Origin: Tepidiphilus margaritifer DSM 15129
GTDB taxonomy: Bacteria > Pseudomonadota > Gammaproteobacteria > Burkholderiales > Rhodocyclaceae
Direction of reading: 5' to 3'
NCBI RefSeq assembly: GCF_000425565.1
Contig: NZ_AUDR01000018.1
Location: 53,284 to 117,283, forward strand
DNA: 64,000 nt
Shown here: positions 46,122 to 58,063 of the stretch, piece after piece
Numbering within the stretch: the first letter of the stretch is position 1
How the letters are laid out: the number at the start of each line of letters is the position of its first letter
The notes under the pieces: generated by a model
Told to the model about the DNA's origin: nothing
Databases searched by the model: none
What the model saw: only the letters and a program-made list of their open reading frames with translations
Position numbers and translations under genes: made by a program

Positions 46122-48929
46122 ATGGCTTTCATCCGTATTCGCGGCGCGCGCACCCACAATCTCAAGAACGTCGATCTCGATCTTCCCAAACATCGGCTGA
46201 TCGTCATCACGGGTGTGTCGGGCTCCGGAAAATCTTCGCTTGCTTTCGACACGCTCTATGCCGAGGGACAGCGACGCTACGTCGAATCGCTCTCCACCCA
46301 GGCGCGCAAGTTCCTCGACCAGTTGCCACGGCCCGACGTCGATGCGATCGAAGGGCTCTCGCCCGCGATCGCCATCGAGCAGAAGACGCTCACGCCCAGC
46401 CCCCGCTCGACGGTGGGAACGCTCACCGAAATCCACGATTACCTGCGGCTGCTCTTTGCTCGCCTGGGTACTCCCCACTGCCCGGAACATCCCGAGGTGG
46501 CGCTGACGCACCGCTCGGTGAGCGATTTCGCCGAAGCATTGCTGCGTACCTTGCCGCAGCGGCGTATCGCCCTACTCTCGCCGCTCGCGATAGAGGGAGA
46601 AGCCGCCGCCGCGCTCGCCGCATTGCGGGCGCAGGGGTTCACGCGGCTCGAAGTCGAGGGCGAATTCGTCGAACTCGATGGCCTGAAGGAACTCCCTGCC
46701 GAGCCGGTGCGACTGGTCATCGATCGGCTGCGCGTGCGCGACGAGGCAAGAGCCCGGCTGGCCGATTCGCTCGAACTGGCGCTCAAGATGGGGCACGGGC
46801 GCTGCCTCGTGCGCGACCTCGACGCGGACGAAGAGACAGTCTTCAGCGCCACGCCTTCCTGCCCTCGCTGCGGTTTCACCGCCCCTGCGCTCGAACCCCA
46901 GCTCTTCTCCTTCAATCATCCGGCCGGCGCCTGTCCGGTGTGCGAAGGGACAGGACGGCAATGGACGCTGGACGCCGAGCGCCTGGCATCCGGCAGGCGC
47001 AGCTTGCGCGAGGGGGCTCTGCCTGGCCTCGACCCCGCCAACCCTTTCGCGGCGCGGCTCTTGGAGGATCTGGCGGCGCATCGTGGTTTTTCCCTGGATA
47101 CGCCTTGGGAAGAGCTACCGGAAGAGGTCCGTCGGTTCCTGCTGTACGGTTCGAATGGCGAAGCGATCCCTTTCCGCTATCCCCTCGATCGGGGACGGAC
47201 GGTTTTGCAGTCCCACCCTTTCGAAGGATGGATTTCGTATCTGGAACGGCACCATCGCCCCGACGAGGAAGGGGGTCGCAAAGGGAAAGGACCGGAGTTG
47301 CCGTGGCAGGAACTACCCTGCCCCGCCTGCGGCGGCAGCCGTTTGCAGCCTTTTGCCCGTGCGGTGCGCGTGGCGGGCATGAGCCTGCCGCAGCTCACGG
47401 CGCTGCCCTTGTCGGCCTGCTCGGTCGCGATCGAAAGCATCGCCTCCACCTGCGGGGCGCATCCGGTGGCCGAGCTGACGCTGGAGGCGATCCGGTCACG
47501 CCTGCGCTTCCTCCTGCACGTCGGGCTCTCCTACCTGACGCTCGATCGCGCCTCGCACACGCTCTCCGGCGGGGAAGCGCAGCGCATCCGGCTCGCCAGC
47601 CAGGTGGGCTCGGGACTCACAGGGGTACTCTACGTGCTCGATGAACCTTCCATCGGACTGCATCCGCGCAATCAGGACGACTTGCTGCGCACCCTGGAGG
47701 AATTGCGCGATCTGGGTAACACCGTGGTCGTGGTCGAACACGACGAAGCGACGATTCGCCGCGCCGACCACGTGGTGGAAGTCGGCCCGGGCGCCGGACG
47801 CGAGGGGGGTGAGATCCTCGTCTCGGGGCCGTTGTCGGCGCTACTCGCCTCTCCGCGTTCCCGAACCGCGCCTTATCTGCAGCGGCCCTTGCACGTGCCG
47901 CATCGGCCTCGGCCTCCCAGCGAAGACGGGCCGGCGCTGCGGCTGGAAGGCTGCCACGCCCATAATCTGCAGGGGATCGACGTCGAGATCCCTCTTGGGC
48001 GCCTCGTCGTCGTCACTGGGGTCTCCGGTTCGGGGAAGTCCTCCCTCGTCGAAGAAACGCTGGTCCCCGTCGTGCACGATCACCTCGCGGGACGCCCCAG
48101 CCGCGCTCCTTGCCGCAGCGCTGCGGGGTTGGAGACGATCGACAAGCTCGTCCTGGTCGACCAGACGCCCATCGGACGCACGCCGCGCTCGAATCCCGCC
48201 ACCTACACGGGCATCATGGACGGGATGCGCGAGCTTTTCGCCGCCACGCCCGAAGCGCGCGCCCGCGGCTACCGGGCTGCCCGCTTTTCCTTCAACCTCA
48301 AAGGGGGACGCTGCGAAGTGTGCGAAGGTGAAGGCTATCGGCGCGTCGACTTGCAGTTCCTCCCCGACGTCTATCTGCCCTGCGAATCCTGCGGTGGAAA
48401 ACGCTACAACCGCGAAACGCTGGAGATCCGTTATCGGGGACTGAACATTGCCGAGGCGCTTTCGCTCACGGTGGAAGAGGCTCTGCATCCCTTCGGCTCG
48501 CACCCGGCGCTACGGCGCAAACTGGAGACCCTGCACGCACTGGGACTGGGCTATCTGCCGCTCGACCAATCGGCCACGACCCTTTCCGGCGGCGAAGCCC
48601 AACGGCTGAAACTCGCCGCGGAGCTGATGCGTCGCGACACGGGGCACACCCTGTATGTGCTCGACGAGCCGACCACCGGGCTACACTGGGTCGATGTCGA
48701 GAAACTCCTCACCGCCCTCTTCGCCCTGCGCGATCGGGGTAACACCGTGGTGGTGATCGAACATCAGCTCGACGTGATCGCCCATGCGGATTGGGTGATC
48801 GATCTGGGCCCCGGAGCGGGGGAAGAAGGCGGCCGGATCGTTGCCTGCGGCACGCCCGAGGCGATCGCCCGGCATCCCGACTCCGTGACCGGACGCTACC
48901 TCGCCGAGCGGCGGATCGGTTCAGCGTAG
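46122..48929 (+). CDS. uvrA: Excinuclease ABC subunit A (UvrA)
   Basis: Damage-recognition ATPase of nucleotide excision repair. 935 residues with two ABC modules: Walker A '[15 protein letters not shown]' and '[15 protein letters not shown]', signatures '[12 protein letters not shown]' and '[12 protein letters not shown]'. Zinc modules 'CPRCGF...CPVCEGTG' and 'CEVCEGEG...CESCGGKR' are intact. '[20 protein letters not shown]' is diagnostic. Convergent with rplQ across a terminator. Confidence 0.98.
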   Translation: MAFIRIRGARTHNLKNVDLDLPKHRLIVITGVSGSGKSSLAFDTLYAEGQRRYVESLSTQARKFLDQLPRPDVDAIEGLSPAIAIEQKTLTPSPRSTVGTLTEIHDYLRLLFARLGTPHCPEHPEVALTHRSVSDFAEALLRTLPQRRIALLSPLAIEGEAAAALAALRAQGFTRLEVEGEFVELDGLKELPAEPVRLVIDRLRVRDEARARLADSLELALKMGHGRCLVRDLDADEETVFSATPSCPRCGFTAPALEPQLFSFNHPAGACPVCEGTGRQWTLDAERLASGRRSLREGALPGLDPANPFAARLLEDLAAHRGFSLDTPWEELPEEVRRFLLYGSNGEAIPFRYPLDRGRTVLQSHPFEGWISYLERHHRPDEEGGRKGKGPELPWQELPCPACGGSRLQPFARAVRVAGMSLPQLTALPLSACSVAIESIASTCGAHPVAELTLEAIRSRLRFLLHVGLSYLTLDRASHTLSGGEAQRIRLASQVGSGLTGVLYVLDEPSIGLHPRNQDDLLRTLEELRDLGNTVVVVEHDEATIRRADHVVEVGPGAGREGGEILVSGPLSALLASPRSRTAPYLQRPLHVPHRPRPPSEDGPALRLEGCHAHNLQGIDVEIPLGRLVVVTGVSGSGKSSLVEETLVPVVHDHLAGRPSRAPCRSAAGLETIDKLVLVDQTPIGRTPRSNPATYTGIMDGMRELFAATPEARARGYRAARFSFNLKGGRCEVCEGEGYRRVDLQFLPDVYLPCESCGGKRYNRETLEIRYRGLNIAEALSLTVEEALHPFGSHPALRRKLETLHALGLGYLPLDQSATTLSGGEAQRLKLAAELMRRDTGHTLYVLDEPTTGLHWVDVEKLLTALFALRDRGNTVVVIEHQLDVIAHADWVIDLGPGAGEEGGRIVACGTPEAIARHPDSVTGRYLAERRIGSA

Positions 48930-48964
48930 AAAAACGAACGCCGCACCCTCGAAAGGATGCGGCG
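48930..48964 (-). terminator. Intrinsic terminator of the ribosomal/rpoA cluster
   Basis: CGCCGCA (48939-48945) pairs with TGCGGCG (48958-48964), extended by CC/GG. On the minus strand TTCGTTTTT follows (to 48930). It ends transcription from rplQ before uvrA. Confidence 0.75.
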
Positions 48965-48995
48965 CCCGGCATTCCTCCCCGCCAGGGAAGGGCGA

Positions 48996-49391
48996 TCAGC
49001 TCGCGCTTTGGGCGGCGGCTGGCGTTTCGGCAGGCGCCCGGTCGACCAGTTCGATGATCGCCATCGGGGCGTTGTCACCGTCGCGGTAGCCGAATTTCAG
49101 CACGCGGGTATACCCGCCGGGGCGATTCTGCACGCGCGGGCCGATCTCGTTGAAGAGCTTGAGCACGATTTCCCGATCGCGCAGGCGGGCAAAGGCCAAG
49201 CGATGGTTGGCGAGCGTCGGTTTCTTCGCCAGCGTGATGAGCGGCTCGACGAAGCGGCGCAGCTCCTTGGCTTTGGGCAGAGTGGTCTTGATGACTTCCT
49301 CGCGCAGCAGGGCGTTGGCGAGATTGCGCATCAACGCCTGGCGGTGGCTCGTCGTGCGGTTGAGTTTGCGATATCCGTTTCCGTGACGCAT
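48996..49391 (-). CDS. rplQ: 50S ribosomal protein bL17
   Basis: 131 residues. '[20 protein letters not shown]' N-terminus and '[25 protein letters not shown]' are typical. An Ala/Pro-rich tail of about ten residues follows. Last gene of the alpha operon, after rpoA. Confidence 0.98.
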   Translation of the reverse strand: MRHGNGYRKLNRTTSHRQALMRNLANALLREEVIKTTLPKAKELRRFVEPLITLAKKPTLANHRLAFARLRDREIVLKLFNEIGPRVQNRPGGYTRVLKFGYRDGDNAPMAIIELVDRAPAETPAAAQSAS

Positions 49392-49415
49392 TTTTCTTTC
49401 CTCGTGCGTTGTCCG

Positions 49416-50393
49416 TCAGCCGAGTTTTTCCAAACCGGGCGGAGGCCAGTTTTCCAATTTCATCCCCAGCGTCAGGCCATGCGCCGCGAGCACTTCCTTG
49501 ATCTCGTTGAGCGACTTGCGACCGAGATTGGGGGTTTTCAGGAGTTCCTGTTCGGTGCGCTGGATCAGGTCACCGATGTAGTAGATGTTCTCGGCCTTGA
49601 GGCAATTGGCCGAGCGCACCGTGAGCTCGAGATCGTCGACCGGGCGCAGCAACAGCGGATCGATCGCCGCACCGCTTTCGGTACGGGCAACGGGCTGACG
49701 CCCTTCGAGATCGGCAAACACGGAGAGCTGATCGACTAACACCCGTGCGGCATAGCGGATCGCCTCTTCCGGATCGATCGAGCCATTCGTTTCCAGCTCG
49801 AGCACCAGACGGTCGAGGTCGGTACGCTGCTCGACCCGGGCACTCTCGACGGTATAGGCGACGCGGCGCACCGGGCTGAAGGAGGCATCCATCAGGATGT
49901 GACCGATGGCACGATCGCCCTCCGTCTTGCGTGCGGAGGCCGGGACATAACCCCGGCCGCGCTGGACACGGATCTCCATCTCCAGGCGACCGCCCTCTTC
50001 GACGTGGGCGATCACGTGGTCTCCATTGATCACCTCGACCCCATGGCCGAGTTGGATGTCAGCGGCGCGAACCACCTTGGGGCCCACGGCCTCGAGACGA
50101 ACGGTCGCGTCGTCGCGCTCATGCAAGCGGAACACGACGCCTTTGAGATTGAGCAGCAGATCGACGGCGTCTTCCCGCACTCCTTCGATCGTCGAATACT
50201 CGTGCAGCAGGCCGGTGATGCGCACCTCGGTGGGCGCGCACCCCGGAAGGGCCGCCAGCAGCACGCGCCGCAGCGCGTTGCCCAGCGTATGGCCGAACCC
50301 GCGCTCGAACGGTTCCATCGTGACGCGCGCCAACACCGGCGACAGATTTTCCACGTCGATGCTGCGCGGTTTCAGCAGGCTATCCAAAGACAT
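49416..50393 (-). CDS. rpoA: RNA polymerase subunit alpha
   Basis: 325 residues. N-terminal dimerisation domain ('[19 protein letters not shown]', '[20 protein letters not shown]') and the C-terminal domain that contacts UP elements and activators such as FNR ('[24 protein letters not shown]', '[14 protein letters not shown]'). Lies between rpsD and rplQ. Confidence 0.98.
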   Translation of the reverse strand: MSLDSLLKPRSIDVENLSPVLARVTMEPFERGFGHTLGNALRRVLLAALPGCAPTEVRITGLLHEYSTIEGVREDAVDLLLNLKGVVFRLHERDDATVRLEAVGPKVVRAADIQLGHGVEVINGDHVIAHVEEGGRLEMEIRVQRGRGYVPASARKTEGDRAIGHILMDASFSPVRRVAYTVESARVEQRTDLDRLVLELETNGSIDPEEAIRYAARVLVDQLSVFADLEGRQPVARTESGAAIDPLLLRPVDDLELTVRSANCLKAENIYYIGDLIQRTEQELLKTPNLGRKSLNEIKEVLAAHGLTLGMKLENWPPPGLEKLG

Positions 50394-50431
50394 CGATGCG
50401 TATCCTCAGTTTCTCGCCCTGCGAGGGGAGC

Positions 50432-51061
50432 TTATCGCGAGTAGAGTTCGACCACGAGGTTTTCGTTGAGCGTGGGCGAGAGCTCGGCGCGCTGCGGATA
50501 GGCCTTGAACACCCCTTTGCCCGCCTGCACGTCGACTTCGAGCCACTCGGGGAAACCCCGCTGCGCGGCCGCCTCCAGCGCCGCCTTGACGCGGAGCTGA
50601 GCACGAGCCTTCTCGGTGAGTTCGACCACGTCGCCCGGACGCACCAGGTAGGAGGGAATGTTCACCCGGCGACCGTTGACCATCACGCCATTGTGGCGCA
50701 CGACTTGGCGCGCCTCGGCGCGCGAAGCCCCGAAGCCCATACGGTAGGCCACGTTGTCGAGCCGTCCTTCGAGCAGCTGCAGCAGGTTCTCACCGGTCTG
50801 GCCACGGCGGCGGGCCGCCTCGGCATAGACGCGACGGAATTGGGTTTCCAGCACGCCATAGAGACGGCGGATCTTTTGTTTCTCACGGAGCTGCTGACCG
50901 TATTCGGACAGGCGCTGCCCAGAGGTTTGACCGTGCTGACCGGGGGCATAGCTGCGACGCTCGATCGCGCACTTGTCCGTGAAGCATTTTTCCCCTTTGA
51001 GGAAGAGCTTTTCGCCTTCCCGCCGGCACTGCCGGCACTTGGGATCGAGATTACGTGCCAC
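50432..51061 (-). CDS. rpsD: 30S ribosomal protein uS4
   Basis: 209 residues with '[20 protein letters not shown]' (an N-terminal cysteine set that may bind zinc, retained in full), '[16 protein letters not shown]' and the S4 RNA-binding domain '[20 protein letters not shown]'. S4 nucleates 30S assembly and in many bacteria represses the alpha operon. Confidence 0.98.
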   Translation of the reverse strand: MARNLDPKCRQCRREGEKLFLKGEKCFTDKCAIERRSYAPGQHGQTSGQRLSEYGQQLREKQKIRRLYGVLETQFRRVYAEAARRRGQTGENLLQLLEGRLDNVAYRMGFGASRAEARQVVRHNGVMVNGRRVNIPSYLVRPGDVVELTEKARAQLRVKAALEAAAQRGFPEWLEVDVQAGKGVFKAYPQRAELSPTLNENLVVELYSR

Positions 51062-51073
51062 GTTCGACTCCTG

Positions 51074-51463
51074 TTAGATCCGACGTTTCTTGGGCGGGCG
51101 GCAGCCGTTGTGCGGGATCGGCGTCACATCCTGGATGCTGGCGATACGGATCCCGAGCGCGGCAAGCGCCCGCACCGACGATTCGCGCCCCGGACCGGGC
51201 CCCTGCACGCGCACTTCCAGGCTCTTGATGCCGCACTCCTGGGCTGCCTTGCCGGCGGCGTCGGCCGCCACCTGGGCAGCAAACGGCGTGCTCTTGCGCG
51301 AACCTTTGAAACCCGCCGAACCGGACGATGCCCAGGACAGCGCATTCCCTTGGCGATCGGTGATCGTGATGATCGTATTGTTGAAGCTCGCGTGAATATG
51401 GGCGATACCTTCCGCGACATTCTTTTTGACCTTGCGGCGCACCTTCGTCGTAGTCTTAGCCAT
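51074..51463 (-). CDS. rpsK: 30S ribosomal protein uS11
   Basis: 129 residues. '[21 protein letters not shown]' and the C-terminal '[18 protein letters not shown]' are exact family features. Between rpsM and rpsD with 12-base gaps. Confidence 0.98.
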   Translation of the reverse strand: MAKTTTKVRRKVKKNVAEGIAHIHASFNNTIITITDRQGNALSWASSGSAGFKGSRKSTPFAAQVAADAAGKAAQECGIKSLEVRVQGPGPGRESSVRALAALGIRIASIQDVTPIPHNGCRPPKKRRI

Positions 51464-51475
51464 GGAACGACCTCA

Positions 51476-51841
<366 letters not shown>

Positions 51842-51895
51842 CTGCAATCACCCCAAAAACGAAATTCTCAAGTATAAAAGATTCGCGCCCCGGCT

Positions 51896-52009
51896 TCAAC
51901 CTTGACGTTGCTTGTGGCGTGCTTCCTTGCAAATGACCCGCACCACGCCCTTACGCCGAACGATGCGGCAGTTGCGGCAGATCCGCTTCACGGAGGCTTG
52001 GACTTTCAT
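51896..52009 (-). CDS. rpmJ: 50S ribosomal protein bL36
   Basis: 37 residues starting [17 protein letters not shown]. The zinc ligands are Cys11, Cys14, Cys27 and His32, so this is the zinc-binding (C+) form. GGAGAAC precedes the ATG at 52009. It lies between infA and rpsM as usual for betaproteobacteria. Confidence 0.96.
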   Translation of the reverse strand: MKVQASVKRICRNCRIVRRKGVVRVICKEARHKQRQG

Positions 52010-52028
52010 GGAGTTCTCCTTGGATTCT

Positions 52029-52247
52029 TCACTTGGAACGGAATACGATGCGACCGCGCGTGAGGTCGTACGGCGTGAGTTGCACCGTGACCTTGTCTCC
52101 GGGGAGGATGCGGATATAGTGCATGCGCATCTTGCCCGAAATATAGCCGAGGATCACGTGACCATTCTCCAGACGCACGCGGAACGTGGCGTTCGGCAAC
52201 GTCTCGATCACTTCACCCTGCATTTCGATGACGTCTTCCTTGGCCAT
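52029..52247 (-). CDS. infA: Translation initiation factor IF-1
   Basis: 72 residues, a single OB fold: '[23 protein letters not shown]' and '[22 protein letters not shown]'. Binds the 30S A site with IF-2 and IF-3. Follows secY by 3 bases. Confidence 0.98.
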   Translation of the reverse strand: MAKEDVIEMQGEVIETLPNATFRVRLENGHVILGYISGKMRMHYIRILPGDKVTVQLTPYDLTRGRIVFRSK

Positions 52248-52250
52248 CTC

Positions 52251-53573
52251 TCACTTCCTCCGCAGCGCGCCGGTCTTGAAGTTCGCCTTTTTGAGCAAAC
52301 CTTCATACTGGTGCGACATCACGTACGACTGCACTTGCGTCATGAAATCCATCGTCACGACCACGATGATGAGAAGCGACGTCCCCCCGAAATAGAACGG
52401 AACGTTCCATTTGAGGATGAGGAATTCGGGGATCAGGCACACGAGGGTGATGTAGATCGCCCCCGCGAGCGTGAGTCGCATCAACACGCGATCGAGGTAC
52501 TTCGCCGTCTGCTCACCCGGCCGGATACCCGGCACGAACGCGCCGCTCTTCTTCAGGTTCTCCGCCGTCTCTTTGGCATTGAAGACGAGGGCGGTGTAGA
52601 AGAAACAGAAAAAGACGATGGCCAAAGCGTAAAGCAGGATATAGACCGGCTGCCCCGGTGAGAGCGCCGCCGCGAGATCCTTGAGCCAAACGAAGCGATC
52701 GCCCGCCCCGAACCACTGTGCGAGCGTGGCCGGGAAGAGAATGATCGACGAGGCGAAGATCGGCGGAATGACCCCGGCCATGTTGAGCTTCAGGGGCAGA
52801 TGTGAACTCTGACCGCCATAGATCTTGTTACCCACCTGCCGCTTCGCATAATTGACCAAGATTTTCCGCTGTCCTCTTTCGACGAAGACGACGAAAGCCG
52901 TCACCAGCACCACCAAGGCACAGACGAAGAGCGCCGAGAGCGGGTGCATCGCGCCGCTGGCCACGAGCTCGAAGAGTCCGCCCAACGCCCGCGGCAGACC
53001 GGCGGCGATCCCAGCGAAGATGATGAGCGAGATACCGTTGCCGATGCCACGCTCGGTGATCTGCTCGCCCAGCCACATAAGGAACATGGTCCCCGTGACC
53101 AGCGTCACCACCGTGACGAAGCGGAACATCAGACCCGGTTCGAGCACCAGCCCCGGCTGGGATTCGAGCGCAACAGCGATCCCCAAGCCCTGCATCAGCG
53201 CCAGCACCACCGTGCCGTAGCGGGTATATTGGGTGATCTTGCGTCGCCCTGCCTCACCTTCTTTCTTCAGGGCCTCGAGCGCCGGAAAGGCATAGGACAT
53301 GAGCTGCACGATGATCGAGGCCGAGATATAGGGCATGATCCCGAGCGCGAAAATCGTGAAGCGCGACAGCGCCCCACCCGAGAAGAGGTTGAAGACGCCG
53401 AGAATGCCTCCGCCCTGAGTCTGGAAGAGTTGGGCGAGCTTGGCAGGATCGATACCCGGCACGGGAATGTGTGCGCCGATCCGATAGACCACGATCGCCC
53501 CCAAGAGAAACCAGAGGCGACGTTTCAGATCGGCGAATTTTCCGACCGTGGCGTGTTGGGTCGTTTTGGTCAC
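52251..53573 (-). CDS. secY: Protein translocase subunit SecY
   Basis: 440 residues with ten membrane helices. '[18 protein letters not shown]' (first loop/plug region), '[10 protein letters not shown]' and the cytoplasmic '[21 protein letters not shown]' loop for SecA and ribosome contact are typical. Channel for export of proteins such as LolA and PotF. Sits between rplO and infA. Confidence 0.98.
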   Translation of the reverse strand: MTKTTQHATVGKFADLKRRLWFLLGAIVVYRIGAHIPVPGIDPAKLAQLFQTQGGGILGVFNLFSGGALSRFTIFALGIMPYISASIIVQLMSYAFPALEALKKEGEAGRRKITQYTRYGTVVLALMQGLGIAVALESQPGLVLEPGLMFRFVTVVTLVTGTMFLMWLGEQITERGIGNGISLIIFAGIAAGLPRALGGLFELVASGAMHPLSALFVCALVVLVTAFVVFVERGQRKILVNYAKRQVGNKIYGGQSSHLPLKLNMAGVIPPIFASSIILFPATLAQWFGAGDRFVWLKDLAAALSPGQPVYILLYALAIVFFCFFYTALVFNAKETAENLKKSGAFVPGIRPGEQTAKYLDRVLMRLTLAGAIYITLVCLIPEFLILKWNVPFYFGGTSLLIIVVVTMDFMTQVQSYVMSHQYEGLLKKANFKTGALRRK

Positions 53574-53589
53574 GACGGCCTACCCGCTT

Positions 53590-54027
53590 TCAGGCTTCGA
53601 CGAGGGTGCCGCCGGCCGCCTCGATCGCGTTTCTTGCACCCTTGGTGGCGGCGATACCGCGCAGCGTGAGTTTACGCGTGATCGTTCCGGACAGGATCAC
53701 CTTGGCCGCTTTGGCACTGCGAGGCACCACGCCCGCCTGCTTGAGCACGAGCAGGTCGATGTCGTCGACCGGGATGTGTTCGAGGTCGGAGAGGCGGACT
53801 TCGGCGACGTCCCCCGCCGTGAGCGAGACGAAACCGCGCTTGGGCAGGCGGCGCTGCAGCGGCATCTGGCCGCCTTCGAAGCCGACCTTGTGAAAACCCC
53901 CCGAGCGCGATTTCTGCCCTTTATGACCGCGGCCACAGGTTTTGCCGAGTCCAGAGCCAATGCCTCGTCCGACGCGTTTCTTCGCCTTCTTGGCCCCCTC
54001 GGCCGGTTGGATGGTGTTGAGTTGCAT
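53590..54027 (-). CDS. rplO: 50S ribosomal protein uL15
   Basis: 145 residues. '[24 protein letters not shown]' and '[13 protein letters not shown]' form the extended Gly/Arg-rich N-terminus that threads 23S rRNA; the globular end is 'AGGTLVEA'. 3 bases after rpmD. Confidence 0.98.
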   Translation of the reverse strand: MQLNTIQPAEGAKKAKKRVGRGIGSGLGKTCGRGHKGQKSRSGGFHKVGFEGGQMPLQRRLPKRGFVSLTAGDVAEVRLSDLEHIPVDDIDLLVLKQAGVVPRSAKAAKVILSGTITRKLTLRGIAATKGARNAIEAAGGTLVEA

Positions 54028-54030
54028 ATG

Positions 54031-54213
54031 TCAGCCCTCGACCTTCAGGAGATAAGAGACCTTGGCGATCATTCCGCGCACTTGGGGCGTGTCAGTAAGC
54101 TCGACCGTATGGTTGAGCCGACGCAGGCCGAGCCCACGCACGGTAGCGCGATGATCCTTACGCGTGCCGATCAGGGATCTGACCAGCGTCACTTTGACTT
54201 TGTCGTTCGCCAT
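54031..54213 (-). CDS. rpmD: 50S ribosomal protein uL30
   Basis: 60 residues. '[23 protein letters not shown]' and '[18 protein letters not shown]' match the small bacterial uL30. Between rpsE and rplO with 3-base gaps. Confidence 0.98.
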   Translation of the reverse strand: MANDKVKVTLVRSLIGTRKDHRATVRGLGLRRLNHTVELTDTPQVRGMIAKVSYLLKVEG

Positions 54214-54216
54214 GAC

Positions 54217-54741
54217 TCACTCCGTGATCTCTTCGATGGACTTTCCGCGCTTGGCGGCAAGCTCGGAAGGACGGCGAGTGGCCATCAACCCCTTGATCGT
54301 GGCACGCACCACGTTGTACGGATTGGGCGAGCCGATGATCTTGCAGATGACGTCCTTTACTCCCATCACCTCGAACACCGCGCGCATCGCGCCGCCGGCG
54401 ATGATGCCGGTCCCCGGAGGGGCGGATTTCATCATCACTGTGGAGGCACCATGCTTGGCGATCACGGTGTGCTGGATGGTGCCATTCTTCAAGGGCACCT
54501 TGACCATGCCGCGCCGGGCTGACTGCATTGCCTTTTGCACCGCCACCGGCACCTCGCGCGCCTTGCCTTTGCCCATGCCGATGCCACCATCGCCGTCACC
54601 GACGACCGTCAGCGCCGCAAAACTCAAAATGCGGCCGCCCTTGACGGTCTTGCTGACGCGGTTGATCGACACCATCTTCTCGTTGAGCTCGTCCTGCCGC
54701 TCCTCTGCAGGCCGCCGCTTGTCTTGCTGATTCCTGGCCAT
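54217..54741 (-). CDS. rpsE: 30S ribosomal protein uS5
   Basis: 174 residues from [15 protein letters not shown] (ATG at 54741). The double-stranded RNA-binding part '[27 protein letters not shown]' and the C-terminal '[16 protein letters not shown]' are standard. The longer in-frame extension lies inside rplR and is not coding. Confidence 0.98.
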   Translation of the reverse strand: MARNQQDKRRPAEERQDELNEKMVSINRVSKTVKGGRILSFAALTVVGDGDGGIGMGKGKAREVPVAVQKAMQSARRGMVKVPLKNGTIQHTVIAKHGASTVMMKSAPPGTGIIAGGAMRAVFEVMGVKDVICKIIGSPNPYNVVRATIKGLMATRRPSELAAKRGKSIEEITE

Positions 54742-54754
54742 CGCTTTTCCCGTA

Positions 54755-55108
54755 TCAGAATTTGAGCCCGGCTTCGCGCGCGGCCTCAGCCAAGGCTTGC
54801 ACGCGACCATGATAGAGATATCCCGAGCGATCGAACGCGACCGTCTCGATGCCGATCGCCTTGGCCTTCTCGGCAATGGCACGGCCAACGAGCGCCGCAG
54901 CGGCTTTGTTGCCGCCATTGCTCACTTTGTCGCGCAGCTCTTTGTCCAGCGTAGACGCCGCAGCGAGCACGCGGGAACGGCAAGGGGAAATGATCTGCGC
55001 GTAGATGTGCGAGTTCGAACGGTAGACCGTCAGGCTCGGCACTTTCAGCTGCGCGATCTTCGCCCGGGTTTTGCGGGCGCGACGCAGACGTGCAAGTTTC
55101 TTGTTCAT
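54755..55108 (-). CDS. rplR: 50S ribosomal protein uL18
   Basis: 117 residues. '[28 protein letters not shown]' and C-terminal '[26 protein letters not shown]' identify the 5S rRNA-binding protein L18. Confidence 0.98.
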   Translation of the reverse strand: MNKKLARLRRARKTRAKIAQLKVPSLTVYRSNSHIYAQIISPCRSRVLAAASTLDKELRDKVSNGGNKAAAALVGRAIAEKAKAIGIETVAFDRSGYLYHGRVQALAEAAREAGLKF

Positions 55109-55120
55109 GATCGAATGCCC

Positions 55121-55654
55121 TTATTTCTTCTTGGTCTCTTTCAAGACCACGATTTCATCCGCATAGCGTACACCCTTGCCCTTGTAAGGCTCCGGCGGAC
55201 GGTAACCGCGGATCTTGGCGGCCTGCTGACCGATCTGCTGCTTGTCGGCCCCCTTGAGAATGATCTCGGTGGGCTGAGGTACTTCGGCCTTGATACCCGC
55301 GGGCAACTCGTGCTCAATCGGATGCGAATATCCGAGGGCGAGACTGAGCTTGTTACCCTGAAGCTGGGCCCGGTACCCCACCCCGACCAGGGAGAGACGA
55401 CGCTCGAATCCTTTGGTAACTCCATGCACCATGTTGGCGAGGACGGCACGAGCGGTGCCCGCCTGGGCATCGCTGCCAGGCAGCTTTTCGTCGGCCTCAC
55501 AGCGCAAGACGTTGCCTTCCTTGACGATGCGCACGGCCGGATTGAAGGCGAACTCGAGCGCACCGAGCGGACCTTTGACCGCCACGCGGCTGCCGTCGAT
55601 TTTCACCTCGACGCCGCCTGGAACCTCGATCGGTTGTTTTGCGATACGCGACAT
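55121..55654 (-). CDS. rplF: 50S ribosomal protein uL6
   Basis: 177 residues, two tandem folds: '[21 protein letters not shown]' and the second repeat ending in '[20 protein letters not shown]', the L6 signature near the C-terminus. Follows rpsH by 11 bases. Confidence 0.98.
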   Translation of the reverse strand: MSRIAKQPIEVPGGVEVKIDGSRVAVKGPLGALEFAFNPAVRIVKEGNVLRCEADEKLPGSDAQAGTARAVLANMVHGVTKGFERRLSLVGVGYRAQLQGNKLSLALGYSHPIEHELPAGIKAEVPQPTEIILKGADKQQIGQQAAKIRGYRPPEPYKGKGVRYADEIVVLKETKKK

Positions 55655-55665
55655 CTCGCTCTCCC

Positions 55666-56061
55666 TTAGGCGACGTAACAGAGCACTTCGCCGCCGACCT
55701 GTGCCTTGCGGGCAGCCCGGTCGGTCATCACCCCCTTGGGCGTCGACACGATGGCCACACCCAAGCCATTCATGACCTTCGGCAGCTCGGCGACCGGACG
55801 ATAGATGCGGCGACCGGGGCGAGAGATGCGCTCGATGTGTTCGATCACAGGACGACCGGCATAATACTTGAGTTTCAACACCAGCGTCGCCTTGGGCCCT
55901 TCTTGACGCACCTCGAACCCGTCGATGTACCCTTCTTCATGCAACACTCGGGCGATCGCGGCCTTGAGCTTGGAGCCAGGAACCTCGACGGTGGGCTTTT
56001 CCGCCTTCTGCGCATTGCGAATGCGCGTCAACATATCGGCGATCGGATCAGACATGCTCAT
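55666..56061 (-). CDS. rpsH: 30S ribosomal protein uS8
   Basis: 131 residues. '[18 protein letters not shown]' start and '[20 protein letters not shown]' end are diagnostic. An ATG two codons later is equally possible. In E. coli S8 represses its own operon by binding near rplE; a comparable site was not resolved here. Confidence 0.98.
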   Translation of the reverse strand: MSMSDPIADMLTRIRNAQKAEKPTVEVPGSKLKAAIARVLHEEGYIDGFEVRQEGPKATLVLKLKYYAGRPVIEHIERISRPGRRIYRPVAELPKVMNGLGVAIVSTPKGVMTDRAARKAQVGGEVLCYVA

Positions 56062-56073
56062 CTTCGGACTCCC

Positions 56074-56379
56074 TTACCAGCTCGCCTTGGTCATGCCGGG
56101 GACTTCGCCGCGGAAAGCCATCTCGCGCAGCTTGTGGCGGCACAGCCCGAATTTGCGGAACGTACCACGCGGACGGCCGGTGATCGCGCAGCGGTTGCGC
56201 AGGCGCGTGGGACTGGCGTTGCGCGGCAGCTGCTGCAGCTCGAGGCGCGCTTGCATACGCTCCTCTTCGGACAGACTCATGTCTTGGATTTTGGCGAGCA
56301 GCGCTTCACGCTTGGCCGCATACTTGGCCACGAGCTTGCGACGCTTCTCCTCGCGATTGATCATCGATTTCTTTGCCAT
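56074..56379 (-). CDS. rpsN: 30S ribosomal protein uS14 (zinc-free form)
   Basis: 101 residues, the long form. The C-terminal '[29 protein letters not shown]' keeps only two cysteines and lacks the CxxC zinc motif of short S14, whereas bL36 here keeps its zinc ligands. Confidence 0.97.
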   Translation of the reverse strand: MAKKSMINREEKRRKLVAKYAAKREALLAKIQDMSLSEEERMQARLELQQLPRNASPTRLRNRCAITGRPRGTFRKFGLCRHKLREMAFRGEVPGMTKASW

Positions 56380-56386
56380 GTCAGCC

Positions 56387-56926
56387 TCAATTCCGGAAGG
56401 GAAACTTGAACGCGGCCAGCAGCGCCTTGGCCTCTTCGTCGGTTTTCGCCGTGGTCGTGATCGTGATGTTCATGCCGCGCAGCGCATCGACCTTGTCGTA
56501 TTCGATTTCCGGAAAGATGATCTGCTCGCGCACACCGAGGTTGTAATTGCCGCGACCGTCGAACCCCTTGCCGCCGACACCGCGGAAGTCGCGCACGCGA
56601 GGCAAGGCGATCGAGATGAGCCGATCAAGGAATTCGTAGGCACGGGGCCCCCGCAGAGTCACCTTGCAGCCAATGGGATACCCTTCGCGGATCTTGAATC
56701 CCGCAATCGACTTGCGCGCCTTGGTGACCACCGGCTTTTGGCCGGAGATGGCAGCGAGATCCTTCACGGCATTTTCCAGAACCTTTTTGTCGGCCACCGC
56801 CTCACCCACGCCCATGTTGAGCGTGATCTTGGTGATGCGCGGCACCTCCATGATCGACTTGTAGCCGAACTTGCTGATGAGTTCGGGCACGATCTTTTCT
56901 TTGTACTGTTGCAGCAACCGGGCCAT
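56387..56926 (-). CDS. rplE: 50S ribosomal protein uL5
   Basis: 179 residues. '[26 protein letters not shown]' and '[11 protein letters not shown]'-type '[25 protein letters not shown]' are the L5 core; binds 5S rRNA. Follows rplX by 9 bases. Confidence 0.98.
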   Translation of the reverse strand: MARLLQQYKEKIVPELISKFGYKSIMEVPRITKITLNMGVGEAVADKKVLENAVKDLAAISGQKPVVTKARKSIAGFKIREGYPIGCKVTLRGPRAYEFLDRLISIALPRVRDFRGVGGKGFDGRGNYNLGVREQIIFPEIEYDKVDALRGMNITITTTAKTDEEAKALLAAFKFPFRN

Positions 56927-56935
56927 GTTCGCTCC

Positions 56936-57253
56936 TTAGACATCCACCAATTCGCCGGTGCTCTTGAAGAAGCGCACCTTGCGGCCGTCTTCCAGCACCC
57001 GGATCCCGACCCGGTCGGCTTTCTGGGTCTGCGGATTGAACAGGGCGACATTGGAGATGTGGATCGGCATCTCTTTTTCGATGATGCCGCCGGGGATTCC
57101 GCGCAAGGGATTGGGGCGCACGTGTTTCTTGACGCGATTGATACCCTCGACGATAACCTTTTCGTCATTGACGCGGCGCGTCACCACCCCCCGGCGCCCT
57201 TTGTCTTTGCCGGCGATCACGATCACCTGATCGCCCTTACGGATCTTCTTCAT
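56936..57253 (-). CDS. rplX: 50S ribosomal protein uL24
   Basis: 105 residues with a KOW motif, '[21 protein letters not shown]', then '[12 protein letters not shown]' and '[17 protein letters not shown]'. An early assembly protein of the 50S subunit; follows rplN by 9 bases. Confidence 0.98.
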   Translation of the reverse strand: MKKIRKGDQVIVIAGKDKGRRGVVTRRVNDEKVIVEGINRVKKHVRPNPLRGIPGGIIEKEMPIHISNVALFNPQTQKADRVGIRVLEDGRKVRFFKSTGELVDV

Positions 57254-57262
57254 TGCGACACC

Positions 57263-57631
57263 TCAGATGACTTCGGGGGCGAGCGAGACGATCTTCATGA
57301 AGCGCTCGGTTCGCAGCTCGCGCGTGACGGGGCCAAAGATGCGGGTACCGATCGGCTCGAACTTGTTGTTGAGCAGCACGGCCGCATTGCCGTCGAACTT
57401 GACGAGCGACCCATCGGGACGACGCACGCCCTTAGCGGTACGCACCACGACGGCGTTATAGACGTCGCCCTTTTTCACGCGTCCACGCGGGGCGGCTTCT
57501 TTGATCGACACCTTGATGATGTCACCGATGTTGGCGTAGCGGCGCTTGGAGCCACCGAGCACCTTGATACACATGACCTTGCGTGCGCCGCTATTGTCGG
57601 CGACCTGCAAGAGGGTCTGCATCTGGATCAT
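57263..57631 (-). CDS. rplN: 50S ribosomal protein uL14
   Basis: 122 residues from [18 protein letters not shown] (ATG at 57631), the exact family length. '[21 protein letters not shown]' and '[10 protein letters not shown]' follow. First gene after an internal promoter and a structured leader of about 120 bases. Confidence 0.98.
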   Translation of the reverse strand: MIQMQTLLQVADNSGARKVMCIKVLGGSKRRYANIGDIIKVSIKEAAPRGRVKKGDVYNAVVVRTAKGVRRPDGSLVKFDGNAAVLLNNKFEPIGTRIFGPVTRELRTERFMKIVSLAPEVI

Positions 57632-57687
57632 GAATTTCTCCAACTTATACCGCAAGTGCGGACAGTCTTGGACTTGCACGCTCGACT

Positions 57688-57783
57688 CCCATCAGATGGG
57701 ACGGTCGAACGGGAAAGCGAAGCGCCCCGCCATACGACGGGGCGAGAGTCCGGCACTATAACCGATGCGGCAGAAAAATGCAA
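57688..57783 (-). promoter_or_regulatory. Internal promoter and structured leader of rplN and downstream genes
   Basis: On the minus strand TTGCAT (57783-57778), 17 bases, TATAGT (57760-57755). The leader then holds a GCCCCG/CGGGGC hairpin (57743-57724, 8-base loop) and a perfect 13-base inverted repeat CCCATCTGATGGG (57700-57688). The 159-base gap between rpsQ and rplN is the largest inside the ribosomal cluster. Confidence 0.68.
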
Positions 57784-57790
57784 GGGGAAA

Positions 57791-58063
57791 TCAGGCCAAT
57801 GCCGCCTTGGCGACGAGCCGGACGACTTTCCATGTCTTCGTCTTGGAGATCGGCCGGCACTCTTCGATTTCAACGATATCGTTGAGCGCCACTTCCGGAT
57901 CTTCGCAATGCGCATGGAATTTACGGGACTTGGTGATGATCTTCCCGTAGAGCGGATGCGGCACGCGGCGCTCCACCAGCACGGCGACGGTCTTGGCCCG
58001 GGCCGCACTCACGACGCGCCCGACCATGCGCTGCCGGGTTTTGTTCTGCACTTCTTCGGTCAT
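57791..58063 (-). CDS. rpsQ: 30S ribosomal protein uS17
   Basis: 90 residues, OB fold: 'LVGRVVSARAAKTVAV'-type '[29 protein letters not shown]' and '[21 protein letters not shown]'. Start overlaps the rpmC stop by ATGA. Confidence 0.98.
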   Translation of the reverse strand: MTEEVQNKTRQRMVGRVVSAARAKTVAVLVERRVPHPLYGKIITKSRKFHAHCEDPEVALNDIVEIEECRPISKTKTWKVVRLVAKAALA

